A stretch of 7,268 nt of DNA from Chloroflexota bacterium (GTDB lineage Bacteria; Chloroflexota; Chloroflexia; Thermomicrobiales; UBA6265), in assembly GCA_023424355.1 (NCBI GenBank), contig JAFAEA010000041.1, forward strand, positions 1-7,268, written 5' to 3'. The notes under the pieces are model-generated. The model worked only from the letters and a program-made list of their open reading frames with translations. It ran no database searches and was not told where the DNA came from. Every line of letters starts with the position of its first letter. Position 1 is the stretch's first letter. The translations under genes and the position numbers were made by a program. This document shows positions 6,135-7,268 of this stretch, one piece after another.

Positions 6135-6147
6135 TTGGCTGAGCCAA
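6135..6147. repeat. 13-base palindrome downstream of the VOC gene
   Basis: TTGGCT-G-AGCCAA is a perfect six-base inverted repeat around one G, 16 bases after the VOC stop. As RNA it would form a five-base-pair stem with a TGA loop, and no U-run follows, so it is a weak terminator candidate at most. It could equally be a regulator site for the kinase-like gene downstream. The gap between the stop codon and the kinase start (6119-6247, 129 bases) holds only this and the possible promoter at 6200-6208. Confidence 0.3.
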
Positions 6148-6199
6148 GCCAGATATCAGTTTCATCTCCGTTCCTGAAGTACTGCATTCGGCGACAGGC

Positions 6200-6208
6200 T
6201 GCTACACT
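6200..6208 (+). promoter_or_regulatory. Possible extended -10 promoter for the kinase-like gene
   Basis: TGCTACACT matches the extended -10 pattern TGnTAnnnT. No good -35 is present at 16-18 bases upstream, which extended -10 promoters can tolerate. Transcription would begin near 6215 and give a leader of roughly 30 bases to the TTG at 6248. This is pattern matching only. Confidence 0.35.
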
Positions 6209-6234
6209 CTGTTGTCCATTGGATCGCAAATATC

Positions 6235-6239
6235 GGGAG
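6235..6239 (+). promoter_or_regulatory. Ribosome-binding site favouring the TTG start at 6248
   Basis: GGGAG lies eight bases before TTG 6248. The earlier in-frame TTG at 6212 has no comparable site and lies at or before the probable transcription start. Confidence 0.55.
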
Positions 6240-6247
6240 CCAAATCC

Positions 6248-7083
6248 TTGACCAACGCACAGCCGATAACCCATGAGCTGGATGGAATTGCTTTCCGCCT
6301 CGCCCAACCTGCAAACCTGAGCTTTATTCAGCAATTCGGTCGCGTCTTCCATGTATTTGATGACAACGATTCAGGCAACATTTCGTTTGGGATCCATGAC
6401 GGCCACCAGAAGAGATTTATCAAACTTGCCGGCGGCCATACGATCAACGCTGTGACCACTCCTGAACAGGCAGTTGCCTTACTTCGTCACAGCGAACAAA
6501 TCTATAGAGATCTGGCCCATCCACATCTCGTCCGGTTTCGAGAATCGCTTGAGTACGGCGATTACTTTGGACTCGTGTTTGACTGGACCGAAGGTGGCTT
6601 GCTGCGAGCAGAGTGGAACATCAGCACCTGCAACGATTCAAGGCTCTGCCGCTGGATGAGCGACTTTCTGCGTTCGATTCTGTCGTCGACTTCGTACAGC
6701 ACACCCACGCTCGTGGCTATGTATGTGTGGATATATATGATGCGAGCCTTATGTACGATTTCGAGCGAAGGCACCTGACGATCTGCGATATCGATTGCTT
6801 TGAACCTCAGCCATTGGTGAATACCATGGGCCGGATGTGGGGTAGCACGCGCTTCATGAGTCCCGAAGAATTTGAACTCGGGGCTCCGATCGATGAAATA
6901 ACCAACGTTTACACGCTCGGTGCCATCGCATTTCTATTGTTCGGCAACGAACAGAATCGAACACAGGAAGCCTGGGAGATTGATGACCGGCGATTTATGA
7001 TAGCCCAACGCGCAACCAGGGACGAACGCGAAGACCGGTTCCAATCGATTGCCGAATTCGCTCAGGCGTGGCGCTCATCCTGA
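6248..7083 (+). pseudogene. Atypical serine/threonine-kinase-like protein, frame broken near 6600-6630
   Basis: The N-lobe is read in one frame from TTG 6248 to about 6613, and the C-lobe in the -1 frame from about 6613 to the TGA at 7081-7083. Together they give about 277 residues with no homologous part evidently missing. N-lobe: SFIQQFGRVFHVFDDNDSGN (25-44), then Lys59 in FIKLAGG as the ATP-contacting lysine, and HPHLVRFRESLEYGDYFGLV before the hinge. C-lobe: HARGYVCVDIYDASLMYDF in the catalytic-loop position (Asp after YVCV replaces HRD), ICDIDCF in place of DFG, and MWGSTRFMSPEEFELGAPID as activation segment and APE-like motif. I recognise this architecture from an uncharacterised family of bacterial kinase-like proteins. 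The first frame runs on to 6778 without likeness to a kinase; the second is open only from 6583. No slippery heptamer is seen, so a mutation or a base-call error is likelier than programmed shifting. Substrate unknown. Confidence 0.75.
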
Positions 7084-7268
7084 TGACGCACGACCGACAT
7101 CGTGAAATCTGCCCAATCCTCACGCAACTCCTGCATATTGAGGATGCCAATCGGGTTGAAGGTGGTTTGGCCGCTCTTGTTCAGGAACCGATCAGGGGTC
7201 AACGAATAAGCCGCGTGGACAATCTCCCCTTCAGCGCCACGGAACACGATCACATCGCCTGATCGGAG
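7062..7268 (-). CDS. C-terminal end of an unidentified protein, possibly NlpC/P60- or CHAP-like; 5' end outside window
   Basis: On the minus strand the frame is open from the window edge (7268) to a TGA at 7064-7062, giving 68 residues. It begins LRSGDVIVFRGAEGEIVHAA and ends SVVRHQDERHA. The pattern GDVIVFRG...EIVHAAYSL resembles the second half of small papain-like peptidase folds (NlpC/P60, CHAP), where a GD(V/I)(V/I)-F strand is followed by a strand with the catalytic His (here His18). The downstream segment DRFLNKSGQTTFNPIGILNM is well structured and soluble-looking, and I do not recognise it as a named family. The GTG at 7253 is internal, not a start. It converges with the kinase-like gene and the two coding ends overlap by 22 bases. 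The + strand frame over the same bases shows no recognisable protein. Coding status is fairly likely; the fold is a guess. Confidence 0.6.
   Translation of the reverse strand, partial: LRSGDVIVFRGAEGEIVHAAYSLTPDRFLNKSGQTTFNPIGILNMQELREDWADFTMSVVRHQDERHA

Noticed and set aside
6135..6147. Palindrome as an intrinsic terminator for the VOC gene
   Set aside because: The stem is only five or six base pairs with a very small loop and no U-tract, so I list it only as a repeat.
6212..6214. TTG at 6212 as start of the kinase-like gene
   Set aside because: No ribosome site precedes it, it lies next to the probable promoter, and the extra 12 residues do not look conserved. TTG 6248 has GGGAG at ideal spacing.
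6590..6640. Programmed -1 ribosomal frameshift in the kinase-like gene
   Set aside because: No X-XXY-YYZ slippery heptamer or clear stimulatory stem is visible, so a mutation or sequence error is simpler.
7068..7262. A 64-codon + strand open frame after the kinase-like gene
   Set aside because: The opposite strand encodes a better protein with a structured GDVIVF...VHAAYSL pattern running off the window edge. The + frame shows no recognisable features.
1..7268. CRISPR arrays, tRNA/rRNA genes, insertion sequences, phage attachment sites
   Set aside because: I saw no direct-repeat arrays, tRNA-like cloverleaf, transposase motif or terminal inverted repeats. The only similar DNA blocks are the homologous cores of the two permease genes.

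Overview
The window reads as a stretch of a chromosome of moderate to high GC. Most genes are on the + strand and closely packed, and they start with a mix of ATG, GTG and TTG. The Ala/Ser/Pro-rich low-complexity insert in the substrate-binding protein, the Tat-type (non-lipoprotein) export signal, the likely F420-type PPOX protein and the DUF2391 (TIGR02587)/TIGR02588 membrane pair together suggest an environmental Chloroflexota, perhaps a Thermomicrobiales-like lineage. This is an inference from style and gene content; there is no rRNA or tRNA to anchor it.

Layout. At 1-555 lies the 3' part of a B3/B4-domain protein, related to the editing domain of phenylalanyl-tRNA synthetase beta. After a short gap with an operator-like palindrome (605-621) comes a membrane pair: an eight-helix DUF2391/TIGR02587 protein (641-1477) and, overlapping it by 4 bases, its usual partner TIGR02588 (1474-1869). 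Only 23 bases later begins a complete OpuC/YehZYXW/OsmU-type osmoprotectant ABC importer in the order permease (1893-2537), Tat-exported binding protein (2572-3552), ATPase (about 3618-4610), permease (4617-5261). Two small enzyme-like genes follow at short spacing: a PPOX-fold split-barrel protein (5274-5717) and a VOC/glyoxalase-fold protein (5720-6118). After a 129-base gap with a possible extended -10 promoter there is an atypical serine/threonine-kinase-like gene (6248-7083) whose frame is broken near 6600-6630. The right edge carries the C-terminal end of a convergent minus-strand gene (7062-7268).

How the genes work together. The binding protein would capture a quaternary-amine compatible solute (glycine betaine, choline, carnitine or similar) outside the membrane. 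The two paralogous 214-residue permeases form the channel, and the ATPase with a C-terminal CBS-like segment drives uptake. The spacing allows one transcript from the membrane pair through the transporter to the PPOX and VOC genes. A strong GC-rich hairpin without a U-tract lies between the binding-protein and ATPase cistrons and could set unequal expression.

Most notable points. The ATPase reading frame has no ATG, GTG or TTG upstream of its Walker A motif; an ACG at 3618, well placed after a purine-rich ribosome site, is the best start candidate. The kinase gene needs a -1 (or +2) frame change. Both could be real features or single-base sequence errors, and that should be settled first. I saw no CRISPR array, insertion sequence, tRNA or rRNA, and no clearly new multi-gene system. 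The closest candidate is the linkage of the uncharacterised DUF2391/TIGR02588 pair with an osmoprotectant importer.
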